Shown piece after piece: positions 1 through 8,124 of a stretch of 64,000 bases of DNA. Position 1 is the first letter of the stretch. Every line of letters begins with the position of its first letter. The position numbers and the translations under genes were made by a program. Source of the stretch: Cytophagales bacterium (GTDB lineage: Bacteria > Bacteroidota > Bacteroidia > Cytophagales > Cytophagaceae); assembly GCA_004294225.1 (NCBI GenBank), contig REBA01000009.1:62001-126000 (forward strand). Reading direction: 5' to 3'. The notes under the pieces are model-generated. The model was not told the DNA's origin, made no database searches, and worked only from the letters and a program-made list of their open reading frames with translations.

Positions 1-117
1 TTGCAAATATGGGCATTGATACCAGATATCATTAATGAAACCTCTTTCTTTGATCTATTGCAAAAAGAACAGTGGATTAGTGCCATGATTTATAAAGTTA
101 ATATTTTCTTTTTGTGA
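1..117 (+). CDS. C-terminal fragment of an unidentified protein
   Basis: Frame 1 is open from the first base of the window to a TGA at 115-117, giving about 38 residues beginning LQIWALIPDI. The gene must start upstream of the window. I do not recognise the family. It converges with ilvE on the other strand. A chance open frame of this length in AT-rich DNA cannot be excluded. Confidence 0.35.
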   Translation: MQIWALIPDIINETSFFDLLQKEQWISAMIYKVNIFFL

Positions 118-212
118 AAGAAGAGTATAAGGGTGAATTGAATTAATTAATAGCATACATAAATTTAGTATTGAATATGCTAATGAATAGGAACTAATTG
201 GTGAGGTAGAAA

Positions 213-1286
213 TTAAAGTTGGATTTTATACACCCAATTAAATCTATCTTCTGTTTTACCCAACCTAATATCAGAAAGCTCTTGAGCAATTTTGGTAGAG
301 AGCGTTCTAGTAGAAATTTCAGGAAGAGCGATTTCATTACCGTTATAACTTATTGCTGAAATATGGGTAATAGTTGCAGCAGTACCAGTACCGAAAGCAT
401 CTTTTAAACTACCATTGTTATGGGCTTCAATGATTTCATCTATACTGATCTTTCTTTCTTCTACTTTTACGCCCCATTCTTTAGCAATTGTAATGATAGA
501 ATCTCTAGTAACTCCAGATAGGATAGAACTACTCAATGCAGGAGTAACTAATGTATCGTTAATTAAAAACATAGCATTCATTGTTCCTGATTCTTCAATG
601 TACTTGTGCTCTTTGGCATCTGTCCATAAAATTTGTTGATACCCTTTCTCAGCTGCCAACTTAGCTGGAAGAAGAGATGCAGCATAGTTTCCTCCTGCTT
701 TTGCAAATCCTATTCCTCCATCGGCAGCTCTTACATATTTGTTTTCTACTATTACTTTTACTGTTCCAGAGTAATATTTAGCTACAGGCGAGGTAAAGAT
801 GATAAATTTATAGTTGCTAGAGGGTTTTACTCTAATAAACTCATCAGAGGCATATAACATAGGACGTATGTATAAGGAACAACCTTCCATATCTGGCACC
901 CATTGATGATCTATTGAAATGAGTTGATGCAAACCCTCCATAAATAACTCTTCGCTAATTTGAGGCATACATAACCTTTCTGCAGATTTATTCATCCTGC
1001 GACAATGGGCTTGAGGGCGAAATACAAGAATTTCATTATTATTTCCTCTAAAGGCTTTTAAACCTTCAAATATTGTTTGTCCATAATGTAAGGCAGCCGT
1101 AGCAGGACTCATAGATAAGTTCTGAAATGGCAAAATAAGTGGATTTTTCCATTCCTCATCTTTGAAATCGACTGTGAACATATGATCGGAGTAGACCGCA
1201 CCAAATTCAAGGTGCTCAAAGTCTGTGCTAGCTAATCTTGATGATTTGCTTTTTTCGATTTCAATCTTCATAGTGCTACTTATCAT
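213..1286 (-). CDS. ilvE: branched-chain amino acid aminotransferase
   Basis: Fold-type IV PLP aminotransferase that carries out the last step of valine, leucine and isoleucine synthesis, or the first step of their breakdown, using 2-oxoglutarate/glutamate in the cytoplasm. The 357 residues are full length for the longer BCAT2-like branch. The motif GFAKAGGNYA carries the likely PLP lysine (K196); RPMLYASDE and the glycine-rich GTGTAATI near the C-terminus are family motifs. The start at 1286 is the longest; an ATG five codons later at 1271 is equally possible, and neither has a clear ribosome binding site. It is a single gene converging with the fragment at the window start. Confidence 0.95.
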   Translation of the reverse strand: MISSTMKIEIEKSKSSRLASTDFEHLEFGAVYSDHMFTVDFKDEEWKNPLILPFQNLSMSPATAALHYGQTIFEGLKAFRGNNNEILVFRPQAHCRRMNKSAERLCMPQISEELFMEGLHQLISIDHQWVPDMEGCSLYIRPMLYASDEFIRVKPSSNYKFIIFTSPVAKYYSGTVKVIVENKYVRAADGGIGFAKAGGNYAASLLPAKLAAEKGYQQILWTDAKEHKYIEESGTMNAMFLINDTLVTPALSSSILSGVTRDSIITIAKEWGVKVEERKISIDEIIEAHNNGSLKDAFGTGTAATITHISAISYNGNEIALPEISTRTLSTKIAQELSDIRLGKTEDRFNWVYKIQL

Positions 1287-1480
1287 AATCGGGATAGTTT
1301 AGAAGAGTAAAATTACTTAATAGATTTTATCATTTCAAATACATTTTAGATTTAAAACGATTATGAACAATTGAATGTTTATAATTCTGTTAAAATAAAT
1401 ATTCATCTTAATTGATGTTTAAACATTTATTCCTTATTTTTATTTAAAATATAATATTTAATCATGTAATCTTTATAAAA

Positions 1481-2332
1481 ATGTATCTATTCAATAAAAA
1501 AACTGTTTTGACTTTATCTCTTTTACTTGGTTTTGGTTCATTTTATGTCGCCTTGTCACATAAAGATAAGCCTGATGATTCTGCTACTGGTGCACCAGGT
1601 GAAATTACCTGTAATAATTGTCATACTGGTGCAAAGGTAAATGAAGGAACTGGAAGCATAGCTATAAATATAGATAATGGAATAACTGGATACGAATTAG
1701 GTAAGACATATACAGTGAGTGTAACTGTAGCACAAGCTAGCTTGAGCACTTTTGGTTTTGAGATTGTAGCTTTACAAAAAAGCTCTGGAAAAAATGCTGG
1801 AAACTTTACCCTTAAAGACACAAAAAACTCACAGCGATTTACCGCAGCTGTATCTGGTCAAAATAGGGTATATGTTGGTCATACTTTATCTGGTATAAAG
1901 TCTGATAATGTGGGAAGTCGTGTTTGGGAAATTGATTGGACAGCTCCAAGTGAGGATATGGGAGAAGTAACTTTCTACACTGCTGGAATTGCTGCAAATG
2001 GAACAGGAAATAGGTTTGGCGATTTTGTTTATAGTTCTTCTACTAGTATATCTCCTATCCCTACTTCACTTGAAGATGCTAATTTGAATAGCGATTGGAA
2101 TGTAGTAGTTAAAGACAAAATACTTGATATTTCTTATCAATTGCCATCTTCTTCATTAGTGAACATTAGTCTTGTAGATACCAAAGGAAATTTAATTCAA
2201 TCGTTTAAAAATGAGGCTGCGGAATCTGGCAGCAATTCTGCTCGTTATGATTTATCTCAAATAACAAGTGGTGCTTATTTATTAAGATTCACAACAAAAA
2301 ATAAAAACTTAACCAAAAAAATTATTTTATGA
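1481..2332 (+). CDS. secreted choice-of-anchor V-like protein with CXXCH motif and T9SS sorting domain
   Basis: An exported 283-residue protein. Residues 1-25 form a signal peptide. A CNNCHTG motif at residues 44-50 looks like a c-type heme site. The middle, with GYELGKTYTV and WTAPSEDMGEVTFYTAG, resembles the choice-of-anchor V domain. The last ~75 residues are a T9SS type A sorting domain ending in GAYLLRFTTKNKNLTKKIIL, which would direct it across the outer membrane. It overlaps the next gene by 4 bases (ATGA), implying translational coupling with a second CXXCH protein. Heme attachment is inferred from the motif only; the function is unknown. Confidence 0.75.
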   Translation: MYLFNKKTVLTLSLLLGFGSFYVALSHKDKPDDSATGAPGEITCNNCHTGAKVNEGTGSIAINIDNGITGYELGKTYTVSVTVAQASLSTFGFEIVALQKSSGKNAGNFTLKDTKNSQRFTAAVSGQNRVYVGHTLSGIKSDNVGSRVWEIDWTAPSEDMGEVTFYTAGIAANGTGNRFGDFVYSSSTSISPIPTSLEDANLNSDWNVVVKDKILDISYQLPSSSLVNISLVDTKGNLIQSFKNEAAESGSNSARYDLSQITSGAYLLRFTTKNKNLTKKIIL

Positions 2333-2748
2333 TTAACAGAAATTTAAATTTTAGCACTTTGATAAGATTAGTTCGTAACTCTTCTTTTCTAATTTTATTT
2401 GCGTTAGTATTTTTTGGTCAAGGCTGTAAAAGTGACAAGGTAGAAGAACCAGCTCTATCCGCAGCCACTTGTGATACTGCTAATGTTAAATTTTCTACAT
2501 CGGTATTTCCTATCATAGAAAAAAACTGCAATAATTGCCACGGAGCTTCAAAATATATTAATTTTGGTTCAGGTATTAATTTGTCTAATTATGATGAAAT
2601 AGCTGCTTTGAAAACTGAAGTAGTGGGGACTATCAAACAAGAAGAACCCAAAAAATATAGCCCTATGCCCAAAGGTGCTGCTAAGTTATCTGCCTGTGAT
2701 ATAGCTAAGGTGGAGGCATGGGTAAGAAAAGGTGCAAAAAACGATTAG
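2329..2748 (+). CDS. cytochrome c-like lipoprotein
   Basis: A 139-residue lipoprotein. The signal sequence ends in a lipobox around FFGQGC, making Cys33 the likely lipidated residue. One heme-binding motif CNNCH lies at 67-71 within FPIIEKNCNNCHG, which is typical of planctomycete-type or c-type cytochrome modules in Bacteroidota lipoproteins. SPMPKG downstream could supply the distal Met ligand and AKVEAWVRKGAKND resembles the final helix of such domains. Its start codon overlaps the stop of the preceding T9SS gene, and both proteins carry CNNCH, so they probably act together outside the cytoplasm. The electron donor and acceptor are unknown. Confidence 0.75.
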   Translation: MINRNLNFSTLIRLVRNSSFLILFALVFFGQGCKSDKVEEPALSAATCDTANVKFSTSVFPIIEKNCNNCHGASKYINFGSGINLSNYDEIAALKTEVVGTIKQEEPKKYSPMPKGAAKLSACDIAKVEAWVRKGAKND

Positions 2749-2751
2749 TTT

Positions 2752-3297
2752 CTAAATTCCTAATATTCTACCTACCATTAAAAGGGCAGTACTGCTCATG
2801 CTATCGGTAATTTCACTTCGCATGACCATATCAATAGCCTCTTTTAATGGTATTTTTTTTACCATTAGCTGCTCGGTTTCTTCGGGCATACTTTCCCCTG
2901 CTTCTAAATCTTCTGCCAAATAAAGAAATCCTTCTTCGTCGGTTACTGAATTAGAGGTGTGGATTCTTGATAATTTAGTCCATTTTTTTGCGGTGAAACC
3001 CGTTTCCTCTTTTAATTCTCTTTTAGCACTATCAAGTGGGTCGGTTTTTACAGGGCATCCCCCTTCGGGTATTTCCCAAGTATATTCATTGAGCGTATAT
3101 CTATATTGCCCCACCAAATAGGTGTTCATTTCTTTGTCTATAGGCACAACTCCTATTGCTTTATTTTTAAAAGCTACAACACCATAGATTCCATTGCCTC
3201 CAGAGGGATTGATCACTTGTTCTTCCCTTACAGCAATCCAAGGGTTTTCGTAAATAGGCTTGCTAGACAATGTTTTCCAAGGGTTGGTAGTATCCAT
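2752..3297 (-). CDS. Nudix hydrolase, ADP-ribose pyrophosphatase-like
   Basis: A cytoplasmic hydrolase of nucleoside diphosphate derivatives; the whole-chain pattern resembles the ADP-ribose pyrophosphatase (NudF) group. The Nudix box is at residues 79-101, with RELKEETGF holding the metal-binding glutamates. The first glutamate of the canonical GX5EX7REUXEEXGU signature is not conserved (GGCPVKTD), as I recall for some Bacteroidota homologues. WEIPEGG just before the box is typical. Its 181 residues are normal. It converges with the cytochrome-like gene with a 3-base gap. The substrate is not determined by sequence. Confidence 0.85.
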   Translation of the reverse strand: MDTTNPWKTLSSKPIYENPWIAVREEQVINPSGGNGIYGVVAFKNKAIGVVPIDKEMNTYLVGQYRYTLNEYTWEIPEGGCPVKTDPLDSAKRELKEETGFTAKKWTKLSRIHTSNSVTDEEGFLYLAEDLEAGESMPEETEQLMVKKIPLKEAIDMVMRSEITDSMSSTALLMVGRILGI

Positions 3298-3411
3298 TTT
3301 TGTTTTTTTAGCAATTTACAAATTTGATTTTGTTTTTTTAGCTTGTTGATAATTTTCCATTATTGAAAATGGTTCATTAAAAATCATTATTTTTGACTTT
3401 TTAAATATATT

Positions 3412-4515
3412 ATGGAAAATACAGAATTGCCAGTAAAGAAAATTCCTTTAAACCATCTTCATGAGCAATTGGGTGCAAAAATGGTTCCTTTTGCAGGTTT
3501 TTTAATGCCTGTAAGATATAGTTCAGATATAGAAGAGCATCAGACTGTAAGAAATGGGGTAGGAGTTTTTGATGTTTCTCACATGGGCGAATTTAGGCTT
3601 CGTGGCAAACAAGCACTTGATTTAATTCAATTGGTTTCTAGCAATGACGCTTCTGTATTGCAAAGTGGGAAGATTCAATACTCTTGTATGCCTAATGGTC
3701 AGGGGGGGATAGTGGATGATTTATTGATTTATAAAGTAGATGAGGAGGAATATTTTTTGGTCGTTAATGCTGGAAATATTGAAAAAGATTGGAATTGGAT
3801 TGCCAAACACAATCAATTCGATGTAGAAATGACGAATGAATCTTCCCAGTGGTGCTTATTTGCAGTGCAAGGACCAGAGGCGATTAATGTTTTACAATCT
3901 TTAACGACAAAGGATTTAAAGGAAATTAAATATTATAGTTTTATAATTTCAGATTTTGCTGGTGTACCTAACATTATTATTTCTGCAACAGGTTATACAG
4001 GGGCTGGTGGTTTTGAAATTTATGTACCTAAGGAGTTTGCAGAAGCTGTTTGGAATAAAATTTTTGAAGCAGGGAAAGCATTTAATATCAAACCTATCGG
4101 CTTAGGTGCTAGAGATACACTTAGGTTAGAAATGGGCTATTGTCTCTATGGTAATGACATTGATGACAAAACCTCTGCCTTAGAAGCAGGTCTTGGGTGG
4201 ATCACTAAATTGAATAAAAAATGTATTGATTATGAGTTTTTAGTTCATCAAAAAGAGCAAGGGGTTTCTCGTAAACTGGTCGGTTTCCAAATGATTGATA
4301 AGGGAATTCCCAGAAGTCATTATGAAATAGCCAATGCAGAGCAAAAAGTCATTGGTAATGTTACTTCAGGAACCCAATCTCCTTCTTTGGGTTATGGTAT
4401 TGGTATGGGCTATTTACAAGTAGAATATGCTAAGTTAGATAGCGAAATATATATTAATATCAGAGGGAGATATTTAAAAGCCAAAGTAGTAAAATTGCCA
4501 TTTTTAAAATCTTAA
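3412..4515 (+). CDS. gcvT: glycine cleavage system T protein (aminomethyltransferase)
   Basis: Transfers the aminomethyl carbon from the lipoyl H protein to tetrahydrofolate in glycine cleavage. At 367 residues it is full length, with the N-terminal VPFAGFLMPVRY and FDVSHMGEF, the folate-site aspartate region GGIVDDLLIY, and the C-terminal barrel motif TSGTQSPSLGYGIGMGY. A Bacteroidota-like -7 element TATTTTTG lies at 3388-3395, 16 bases before the ATG, with a TTG 22 bases further up, so the leader would be very short. comB follows after 10 bases and a DUF2750 gene 14 bases later, suggesting one transcript. The H and P protein genes are not in the window. Confidence 0.95.
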   Translation: MENTELPVKKIPLNHLHEQLGAKMVPFAGFLMPVRYSSDIEEHQTVRNGVGVFDVSHMGEFRLRGKQALDLIQLVSSNDASVLQSGKIQYSCMPNGQGGIVDDLLIYKVDEEEYFLVVNAGNIEKDWNWIAKHNQFDVEMTNESSQWCLFAVQGPEAINVLQSLTTKDLKEIKYYSFIISDFAGVPNIIISATGYTGAGGFEIYVPKEFAEAVWNKIFEAGKAFNIKPIGLGARDTLRLEMGYCLYGNDIDDKTSALEAGLGWITKLNKKCIDYEFLVHQKEQGVSRKLVGFQMIDKGIPRSHYEIANAEQKVIGNVTSGTQSPSLGYGIGMGYLQVEYAKLDSEIYINIRGRYLKAKVVKLPFLKS

Positions 4516-4525
4516 TTGAATTATA

Positions 4526-5260
4526 ATGCCTCAAATAGATGTTTGCCTGAGTCCAAAGTTAATTCAGGAATACGGAATAAAGGGTAAAATAGTAGTAGTA
4601 GTAGATATATTGAGGGCTACTTCATGTATGGTTACTGCTCTTGCCAATGGTGCTCAGTCTATTATTCCAGTTGCTACTGTAGAAGAATGTAGCGCTTATA
4701 AGGGGGATGAAAAGTGTTTAAAAGCTGCAGAAAGAGATGGTAAAAAAGTAGAAGGTTTTGAACTAGGCAATTCTCCATACAGTTATTTGGATCCTTATAT
4801 CGATGGTAGTTCAATAGTGATTACCACTACGAATGGTACACTTGCAATTCAGCTAAGTACCGAAGCCGATGAAATACTGATAGGAGCATTTTTGAATATT
4901 TCTGCTCTAGCTCAGTATTTGTTGACACAAGAAAAGGATGTATTGATAGTTTGTGCAGGTTGGAAAAATAAAATGAATCTCGAAGACACTATTTTTGCTG
5001 GGGCTTTAGTTCAGCTTATTGAAAGTAAGTTTTCCTCTACAAACGATTCTACTGTTGCAGCTAGAGTCTTACACGAAATAGCTAAAATAGATTTGTTTAA
5101 ATTTATTACTGGGCATTCTTCTCACTATAAAAGATTGCAGAGTTTGCATTTAGATAAAGATATTAAGTATTGTTTGCAATTTGATATTTATTCGATTATA
5201 CCTAAAATGTATGGTCATCAAATGCTTATTATGGGTTCGGATAAAGTGACTGTTTCTTAA
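4526..5260 (+). CDS. comB: 2-phosphosulfolactate phosphatase family protein
   Basis: ComB-family phosphatase; in methanogens it converts 2-phosphosulfolactate to sulfolactate in coenzyme M synthesis. The 244 residues fit the family, with conserved VVDILRATSC near residue 26, EGFELGNSP and the TTTNGT motif, and a late GHSSHYKRL. It lies 10 bases after gcvT and before a DUF2750 gene, which does not suggest a sulfonate pathway. In Bacteroidota a role in sulfonate metabolism is possible but not shown here; the actual substrate is uncertain. Confidence 0.85.
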   Translation: MPQIDVCLSPKLIQEYGIKGKIVVVVDILRATSCMVTALANGAQSIIPVATVEECSAYKGDEKCLKAAERDGKKVEGFELGNSPYSYLDPYIDGSSIVITTTNGTLAIQLSTEADEILIGAFLNISALAQYLLTQEKDVLIVCAGWKNKMNLEDTIFAGALVQLIESKFSSTNDSTVAARVLHEIAKIDLFKFITGHSSHYKRLQSLHLDKDIKYCLQFDIYSIIPKMYGHQMLIMGSDKVTVS

Positions 5261-5274
5261 TAATTAATACAAAA

Positions 5275-5727
5275 ATGAGTAAAGAAACGGTTGATAATTG
5301 CTCCGAAAACCATTTAGGATTTATTAAAGAAATTGTAGCTAAGCAGAAGTTATATGGCTTGAAAGGTAGCCATGGCTGGGCTGTAGCCCAATCAAATATT
5401 TATGAAGCTACAGAGGCATATTTGTTTTGGCAAAGTGAATCATTAGCTCAAGCTTGTGCAAAGGAAGGTTGGATTAATTATATACCAACAGCTATACCAC
5501 TTTGTGAGTTCCTTGAAGATTGGTGCTTAGCAGTATTTGATGAACAGAATTTGATTGGAATTGATTGGGATTTTTATAAATGTGGCAACGAAATAGAGTC
5601 TTTGAGCTTAGCTAAAGACCTATTAGCGACTCTTAAAGAAAGTCAGAATAATGAACTTAACTTTACCAAATATTCCTCTTTGCAAGATTTTGAAAATTGG
5701 ATTGATAAAGTATTAGAGGAAGAATAG
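5275..5727 (+). CDS. DUF2750 domain protein
   Basis: A small cytoplasmic protein of 150 residues. The pattern LKGSHGWAVAQSN, then YLFWQSESLAQACAKEGW, then IPLCEFLEDWC matches the DUF2750 family (also found in the immunity-like SUKH-adjacent literature only as an uncharacterised family, as far as I know). No catalytic residues are evident. It is the third gene in a close run after gcvT and comB and starts 14 bases after comB. Function unknown. Confidence 0.7.
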   Translation: MSKETVDNCSENHLGFIKEIVAKQKLYGLKGSHGWAVAQSNIYEATEAYLFWQSESLAQACAKEGWINYIPTAIPLCEFLEDWCLAVFDEQNLIGIDWDFYKCGNEIESLSLAKDLLATLKESQNNELNFTKYSSLQDFENWIDKVLEEE

Positions 5728-5757
5728 AAAGGGATTTAGAATTTAATAAATCCTTTT
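5728..5757. terminator. possible bidirectional terminator between convergent genes
   Basis: AAAGGGATTT at 5728-5737 pairs, with one bulged G, with AAATCCTTTT at 5748-5757 around a 10-base loop. It sits across the 8-base gap between the convergent DUF2750 and oxidoreductase genes and reads into the end of the latter. T-runs are short on both sides. Confidence 0.35.
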
Positions 5758-6260
5758 ATTTGACTATCAATCAAATCAGCAATAAATTTATCGGTAATTA
5801 CTCCATCTACAAAATTAGCAGATATCCTAGGTATTCTTGGTTTCACAGCATATACATGCATGCTTAAGTAATTTAATATATCGGTTAGATGACTTAGTGC
5901 TAAAGCAGCACCAATCACGCCACTTGATAAACCTACTAGGGCAGCTTTTTTATTAGCAAAACTACCTGGAAATTCTAAGCCATCGATAAAGGCTTTGAGT
6001 ACCCCAGGAAAAGAATTGTTATATTCGGGGACTACAAAAATATATTTTTCTGACTCGTTGATTATTTTAATAAACTGATTGAATTCGGGATGTTTCCCTG
6101 TATTAGCATATAATGCAGAAAATACAAAATCTTTAGGGAGGTCTTTTAGGTCTAAAATCTGAGCTTTTTCTCCTAAGTTTTCTAATTTCGTTAGATAATA
6201 TTCTGCTATTTTTCTAGATTTTGATTGGTCTCTATTTGTTCCTACTATTATTGTAATCAT
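5736..6260 (-). CDS. NAD(P)H-dependent FMN reductase family protein
   Basis: Flavodoxin-like oxidoreductase using FMN and NAD(P)H in the cytoplasm. At 174 residues it fits the family: N-terminal IIVGTNRDQSKSRKIAEYY phosphate loop, then the signature VPEYNNSFPGVLKAFIDGL that packs on the flavin, then LVGLSSGVIGA. It is a single gene, converging with DUF2750 and about 115 bases from glpD on the same strand. The physiological acceptor (quinone, azo compound, chromate or flavin) cannot be told from sequence. Confidence 0.88.
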   Translation of the reverse strand: MITIIVGTNRDQSKSRKIAEYYLTKLENLGEKAQILDLKDLPKDFVFSALYANTGKHPEFNQFIKIINESEKYIFVVPEYNNSFPGVLKAFIDGLEFPGSFANKKAALVGLSSGVIGAALALSHLTDILNYLSMHVYAVKPRIPRISANFVDGVITDKFIADLIDSQIKGFIKF

Positions 6261-6374
6261 TAGTTGTATGGTTTTTAGGGGAAATAATTAAGGTAAAATC
6301 AAATTAATTTTCAATTACTGATAACAATGATACAAAAAAGGCTGAATCTTGTTTTAATAATTTTTTATTATGGA

Positions 6375-8036
6375 TTAATATTCAGCAAATGCTTCTGCGA
6401 TTTGAAGTTCTAATTCTGAAAGATTCTTTTCAAGTGTAGCATTGCTCCATCCAAAATAGTTACCAAAGAAATCATTGGTAGTATTTTTCCATTTCTTTAC
6501 TTTATCTATATCAAAATATAATGCAGAGGTTCGACGGATAAAGAAGTCGGAAGGAGTGAGTACTTGTTCGTATTCTAATGCGTATTTGATTTCTGCCAAT
6601 AATATTGAGGGGAATTTCCATTTTTGTAACTCTTCTGGGGTATTTCGGTGGTGTATCCCGTAAATGGTACTGATATTCTTGCCATATCTATAGACGAGTA
6701 ATGATGCCTCTTTGGGTGAAATACCTAATTCTACTCCTAAATTTGTTTTCGATTTAAGAAAATTTTGAAATTCATCTTCGTTGTCGAACTCGCCTCCAGA
6801 TATTTTGACGATGGCAGTCTGACATGGTTTTATAATTGATCCTTTTGCACTTAATCTAGAAGCAATGCTATCTACAGTTCTTTCTGCCATTTTTCTATAA
6901 CCAGTAAGCTTACCACCAGCTATTGTTACTAAGCCAGATTCTAGAAAAAATATCTCATCTTTTCTAGAAATGGCTGTTGGGTTATTGTTGTTCTTTTGTT
7001 TCACAAGTGGTCTTAATCCAGCCCAACCAGATTCAATATCTTTTTCTACAAGATGCACTTGTTTGAATTGTTGATTGATGGCTTGTAGTAAGTAAATGCG
7101 GTCTTCTTGAGTAATCAAAGGATGTTCTAAATTTCCTTGATATTGGGTATCTGTAGTTCCTATATACACTTTACTTTCTCTAGGGATGGCGAAAATCATT
7201 CTTCCATCCATTGCATCAAAGTACAATGAATTTTTTATAGGGAGTTTAGTAATATCTACTACTATGTGTACACCTTTGGTATGAATAATTTTATTTTTAA
7301 GTTTTTTATTTTCTAATTGGTCAATATGATCTACCCAAGGTCCACTGGCATTGACGACATGTTTTGATTTGACTTCATAGATTTGGTGGGTTTCTAAGTC
7401 TTCTACCTTTACACCCCTGATTTTTTTGTCTTCGTCATAAATAAAACCTACTACTTTGAAATAATTAAGTGCATTAGCACCGTGGCTTATAGCTGCTTTT
7501 ATAAGCTCTATTGTTAGTCGTGCATCGTCTGTTCTATATTCGTAGTATTTTACACCTCCGAGAAGTGAATTTTCATGAAGTAATGGTTCTAATTCTAGAG
7601 TCTCTGATTTATTAAGCATTATTCTTTTTTCATGAGGAGCTACCTTTGCTAGATAATCATAAAGCCAAAGCCCAAACCAGGCTCCTATTTTATTTATACT
7701 ACCACCTTTTAGAATAGGTAAAATCATCGTTTCTGGTCGGGTGATGTGCATTCCGTTTTGGTAAACAATTTTTCTTTCTTTACCTACTTCAGCTACCAAA
7801 GAGAACTCTAGTTGTTTCAAATATCTTAGTCCACCATGAATCAATTTTGTTGAGCGACTAGAAGTACCAGAGGCGAAATCTTGCATTTCAAATAAAATAC
7901 TATTTATGCCTCTTGTTTGGGCATCCAATAATATTCCAGCGGCAGTAATGCCACCACCTACTACTATCAAATCAAATTCTTTGGTAAGGAGTTGTTGTAT
8001 GATATGTTTTCGGTAAGTAGGTGAAAAGGTGTGCAC
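6375..8036 (-). CDS. glpD: FAD-dependent glycerol-3-phosphate dehydrogenase
   Basis: Oxidises sn-glycerol 3-phosphate to dihydroxyacetone phosphate and passes electrons to quinone at the inner membrane. Residues ~18-40 hold the FAD dinucleotide fold (DLIVVGGGITAAGI). FASGTSSRSTKLIHGGLRYL is the GlpD family signature, and the C-terminal DAO-type domain includes YALEYEQVLTPSDFFIRRTS. Its 553 residues are full length. Divergent from the membrane glycosyltransferase at 8125, with 88 bases between. No glpK or glpF is present, so it may serve phospholipid-glycerol turnover as well as growth on glycerol. Confidence 0.95.
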   Translation of the reverse strand: MHTFSPTYRKHIIQQLLTKEFDLIVVGGGITAAGILLDAQTRGINSILFEMQDFASGTSSRSTKLIHGGLRYLKQLEFSLVAEVGKERKIVYQNGMHITRPETMILPILKGGSINKIGAWFGLWLYDYLAKVAPHEKRIMLNKSETLELEPLLHENSLLGGVKYYEYRTDDARLTIELIKAAISHGANALNYFKVVGFIYDEDKKIRGVKVEDLETHQIYEVKSKHVVNASGPWVDHIDQLENKKLKNKIIHTKGVHIVVDITKLPIKNSLYFDAMDGRMIFAIPRESKVYIGTTDTQYQGNLEHPLITQEDRIYLLQAINQQFKQVHLVEKDIESGWAGLRPLVKQKNNNNPTAISRKDEIFFLESGLVTIAGGKLTGYRKMAERTVDSIASRLSAKGSIIKPCQTAIVKISGGEFDNEDEFQNFLKSKTNLGVELGISPKEASLLVYRYGKNISTIYGIHHRNTPEELQKWKFPSILLAEIKYALEYEQVLTPSDFFIRRTSALYFDIDKVKKWKNTTNDFFGNYFGWSNATLEKNLSELELQIAEAFAEY

Positions 8037-8124
8037 TTTATTGAGGTTTTAAGTATTGTATTAGAACGCTAATATAGCCTAATTTGTAAATTGTAATTTA
8101 ATATCTGATAGAAAACTTAAGTCC

